DNA from: Deltaproteobacteria bacterium
GTDB taxonomy: Bacteria; Desulfobacterota; Syntrophia; Syntrophales; Smithellaceae
Direction of reading: 5' to 3'
NCBI GenBank assembly: GCA_025361065.1
Contig: JANYAY010000080.1
Coordinates: forward strand, 1-57,137
Length of the DNA stretch: 57,137 nt
Below the pieces are notes generated by a model, which did not search any database, was not told the origin of the DNA, and saw only the letters and a program-made list of their open reading frames with translations. Shown here in pieces: positions 54,889-57,137 of this stretch. The translations under genes were made by a program, and so were the position numbers. The number at the start of each line of letters is the position of its first letter. The stretch's first letter is position 1.

Positions 54889-56049
54889 TCAGTCAAAAAA
54901 CGCCGAAATTTTCTGAATAACATAGTTTTGCTCATCGTCAGTCAATGTCGGGTACATCGGAATGCTCAGGCATTGCTGGTAAAAATCCTCCGCCACCGGC
55001 AAGTCGCCTTTTTTCCATCCCTGATTGCGATAATAAAGTTGGCAGTGAACAGGAATATAATGGACCTGCACCATTATGTTCAATTGACGGAGATAATTAA
55101 ACAGCGCATCCCGTTTTTTCGAACATACAACGTATAAATGATAGGCATGACATACGCCCTCTTTAATTTTCGGCGTTTCAATCGGCGTATTTTTGAATGC
55201 CGCATCATACCTTTGTGCTATTTGCTGTCGCTTCTTAAGATTCTGCGACGCCCTTTTCAACTGACTAATCGCAAGTGCCGCCTGAATGTCCGTAAGACGA
55301 TAATTAAAACCAAGTTCCTGCATTTCATAGTACCACGGTCCGTGATTTTCGATCCATTTGCCCGGATCCTGCTGGATGCCGTGCGTTCTGAGATTGAGCA
55401 ACCTTCGGTATAGCCGCTCATTATTGGTCGTGATCATACCGCCTTCACCCGCCGCGATATGCTTGACCGGATGAAAGGAGAAGACGGACAAGTCCGCAAA
55501 ATTTCCATTGCCACAACCTTGTTTCTCCCCTTTGCTATCCCGAAAATATCCGCCTGGCGCGTGGCACGCATCCTCAATAAGCCAGAGTCCATATTCATCG
55601 GCTAATTGTCTATAGGCTTCAAGATCGACCGGGTATCCGGCGAAATTAACAGGAATGATGCCTTTGAAGGTTTTGTGGTCGGCACCGGCAAGCAACTCTT
55701 TCACCTTGTTGATATCCAGAAGAAATGTTTCAGGATCAATATCCGCAAAAACAACTTCCCCCCTGCAGTAACGAACGCAATTAGCAGAAGCCACAAATGT
55801 AATGGGCGTGGTGATCACCTTGTCACCGGGTTTTACATTAAGAGCCATAGCACTAAGATGCAAAGCGGCTGTTCCGTTGGAGACAGTAACCGCATATTTC
55901 GCACCAACATACTCAGCAAATGCGGTTTCAAATTCTCTAATTTTAGGCCCTTGAGTCAGATTGCTTGAATGAAGGACATCGATCACAGCCTTAATGTCTT
56001 CATCAGTGACATCATGCTTACCATAAGGTATTGGATCCATAATCACCAT
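54889..56049 (-). CDS. pseC: PLP-dependent aminotransferase (PseC)
   Basis: This DegT/DnrJ-type aminotransferase of 386 residues has IPYGKHDVTDEDIKAVIDVLHSSNLTQGP, AVTVSNGTAALHLSAMALN, LIEDACHAPGG and the PLP Lys in SVFSFHPVKHIAAGEGGM. PseC aminates the 4-keto-L-sugar nucleotide. An internal ATG at 56040 (MDPIPYG) is an alternative start. The keto substrate normally made by PseB has no dedicated enzyme here; FnlA is a candidate source. Confidence 0.88.
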   Translation of the reverse strand: MVIMDPIPYGKHDVTDEDIKAVIDVLHSSNLTQGPKIREFETAFAEYVGAKYAVTVSNGTAALHLSAMALNVKPGDKVITTPITFVASANCVRYCRGEVVFADIDPETFLLDINKVKELLAGADHKTFKGIIPVNFAGYPVDLEAYRQLADEYGLWLIEDACHAPGGYFRDSKGEKQGCGNGNFADLSVFSFHPVKHIAAGEGGMITTNNERLYRRLLNLRTHGIQQDPGKWIENHGPWYYEMQELGFNYRLTDIQAALAISQLKRASQNLKKRQQIAQRYDAAFKNTPIETPKIKEGVCHAYHLYVVCSKKRDALFNYLRQLNIMVQVHYIPVHCQLYYRNQGWKKGDLPVAEDFYQQCLSIPMYPTLTDDEQNYVIQKISAFFD

Positions 56050-56140
56050 TTTTCAAAGATTTGCAGAATTTCCACTAAGAATTATATTTTTAGAATTTCG
56101 ATATTTAGAAACATTTTTTATTGGCATCAACCGTGGCGAT

Positions 56141-56153
56141 AGCTTTGCACAAC
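56141..56153. repeat. Solo end related to the 4769-4899 element
   Basis: The sequence agctttgcacaac matches the right end of the element at 4884-4899 (reverse complement agagctttgcacaac), and ttccttttca follows in both after a short gap. It lies between pseC and wzz. It may be a remnant of the same element family. Confidence 0.35.
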
Positions 56154-56219
56154 TAAATAAGAAATTTCCTTTTCATGTAACAAAATTCATAATTTATATA
56201 GTTTATCAATGCATCTCTG

Positions 56220-56996
56220 TTATTTATTTTCTCGCGCTTTCATCTGTTCAATATAGACAAGAAAAAATAAAACAACAAAACCTGCAAGGAGACATAAAAT
56301 GACGGTAATTGTAATTATCTGCTTTATCTGCGTATTGGAAGGTTGTTTAGTAATGGAAGGTGACAATAATATACCAACTGTTGCTTTTACACGCTGAAGA
56401 TTCATGACTTCTAAAGATAGATCAACATCTTTCTGAATTATGTACGCTGGATTAACAGAAATAAATGATAGTTGCCTTTTCTTCATAATATCCTTCATGT
56501 AGTTTAAAAAAATGTTATTTGTCTCCTTAGCCTCAATAAGCTTGTTTAATTTCAAATCGTTTTCTTCTTTTATTTTCGCAAGTTCTTTCTGGATTTCCGG
56601 TAAATTGCTAATGTAATCAAATATATTTTTAAAGGCTAGGGTGACAATATCTGCCGTTTTGGCATCAACAATTAAACTTACTTTGTCCGCTGATTTTTTG
56701 GAAATTGATATTGTTACACTTTTGATCGCACCCGAATTATTAGCAAATATTTTAACCTTCTTGGCATCATCAATATTTCCGACGAGCCCAACCATATTCT
56801 GGGCAGGAATTACAGGGTTGATTATTTCACTTTCGCCTCTGTAATAGCGTGGCAAAATAAAACTGACAATAGTTACTGTTACTAATGGAATAAGGAATAT
56901 ACCAAGAAAAATATTTTTCCTTTTTACAATTATTTTCCAATAATCGTAAAGATTGACTTCATCCGCGATTATTTCTGTTTTCTGGTCCATATTCAT
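56220..56996 (-). CDS. wzz: Wzz-type chain-length determinant
   Basis: This 258-residue protein has an N-terminal membrane segment (IFLGIFLIPLVTVTIVSFILP), a periplasmic coiled-coil-rich region (ELAKIKEENDLKLNKLIEAKE) and a second membrane segment near the C-terminus (IITITVILCLLAGFVVLFFLVYI). It lacks a kinase domain. Wzz proteins set O-chain length with Wzy. Start 56996 follows the strong GAGGAGGAGG site; the ORF start at 57032 is upstream of it. It is the first gene of the minus-strand series seen here. Confidence 0.85.
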   Translation of the reverse strand: MNMDQKTEIIADEVNLYDYWKIIVKRKNIFLGIFLIPLVTVTIVSFILPRYYRGESEIINPVIPAQNMVGLVGNIDDAKKVKIFANNSGAIKSVTISISKKSADKVSLIVDAKTADIVTLAFKNIFDYISNLPEIQKELAKIKEENDLKLNKLIEAKETNNIFLNYMKDIMKKRQLSFISVNPAYIIQKDVDLSLEVMNLQRVKATVGILLSPSITKQPSNTQIKQIITITVILCLLAGFVVLFFLVYIEQMKARENK

Positions 56997-57137
56997 ATTG
57001 CCTCCTCCTCTTTTACTGACCCGTAATGTCAAAATTTCTTTAATATTTTCATTGAAACATCTATATTATTAAGCTGTTATCAGAAGAAAGTTTCCCTCCC
57101 CCATGTGAGAGTTATCCATAGCCATGCCTGCGGCCCA

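Noticed and set aside
57028-57033. TTGACA as a -35 box for wzz
   Set aside because: No matching -10 sequence lies at a suitable distance before the ribosome site.

Overview
The window is a surface-polysaccharide locus of a Gram-negative bacterium. A short plus-strand block (lipid A-type acyltransferase, WaaF, GmhB, WaaC, Trm112-like protein; 296-4684) builds the heptose inner core of LPS. It converges on a minus-strand series of more than 50 genes (4897-56996), mostly with overlapping or very close ends, that encodes O-antigen or glycan assembly. Heptose LPS, the WaaF-GmhB-WaaC order and the DUF559 and four-helix-bundle cassettes suggest an uncultured deltaproteobacterium (Desulfobacterota, perhaps Syntrophales-like). 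That placement is an inference with low confidence. I see no rRNA, tRNA, CRISPR array or intact transposase.

Layout of the minus strand, read from low to high coordinate (transcription runs the other way). (a) 4897-14858: a third GT9 glycosyltransferase, a WbpM/CapD-type dehydratase, a vapBC toxin-antitoxin pair, a phosphoglycosyl transferase, a WbjF-like epimerase, a WbuB/WbjE-like glycosyltransferase, and FnlC, FnlB and FnlA. This is the UDP-N-acetyl-L-fucosamine block, in the same order as Pseudomonas wbjBCDEF-wbpL-wbpM. (b) 14851-17873: HisF2, HisH2 and WbpG for acetamidino sugars, with a four-helix-bundle gene lodged inside. (c) 17905-26719: glycosyltransferases, an RmlD-like reductase, a B12-radical SAM protein, two hexapeptide acyltransferases and a 616-residue putative transferase. 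(d) 26723-30880: PtmA, an acyltransferase, PtmB/LegF, PtmF and PtmE, the GDP-sugar entry and CMP-activation arm of legionaminic acid synthesis. (e) 31058-39505: deacetylase, methyltransferase, VOC protein, acyl-CoA/ACP ligase, DmpG-like aldolase, double-GNAT-like protein, stand-alone ACP, cyclase-family protein, and an acyltransferase whose N-terminus looks like the C-terminal subdomain of a fatty-acyl-AMP ligase. This looks like a dedicated pathway that makes and delivers an unusual acyl group. (f) 39664-43785: LegG, LegI, LegH and LegC. (g) 44004-47964: Wzy-like polymerase, a candidate nonulosonate transferase and a Wzx flippase. (h) 47961-56049: PseI, WbqC, an acyltransferase, an epimerase, a beta-propeller protein, PseG, PseF, a Pse-associated methylase and PseC. 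(i) 56220-56996: Wzz-like chain-length regulator.

Taken together, the locus appears to make at least three special sugars (L-FucNAc, a legionaminic-type and a pseudaminic-type nonulosonate), to decorate them with amidino, methyl and ACP-borne acyl groups, and to assemble them by a Wzx/Wzy route. Missing steps stand out: no LegB, no PseB and no classic GNAT-type PseH lie in the window, so FnlA, WbpM and the local acyltransferases may substitute, or the genes lie elsewhere. Small selfish-looking cassettes (DUF559, four-helix bundle, vapBC) sit exactly at gene junctions, and two of them have rewritten the ends of neighbouring genes. The most novel-looking parts are the ACP/ligase/aldolase module and the ligase-tail/acyltransferase fusion.
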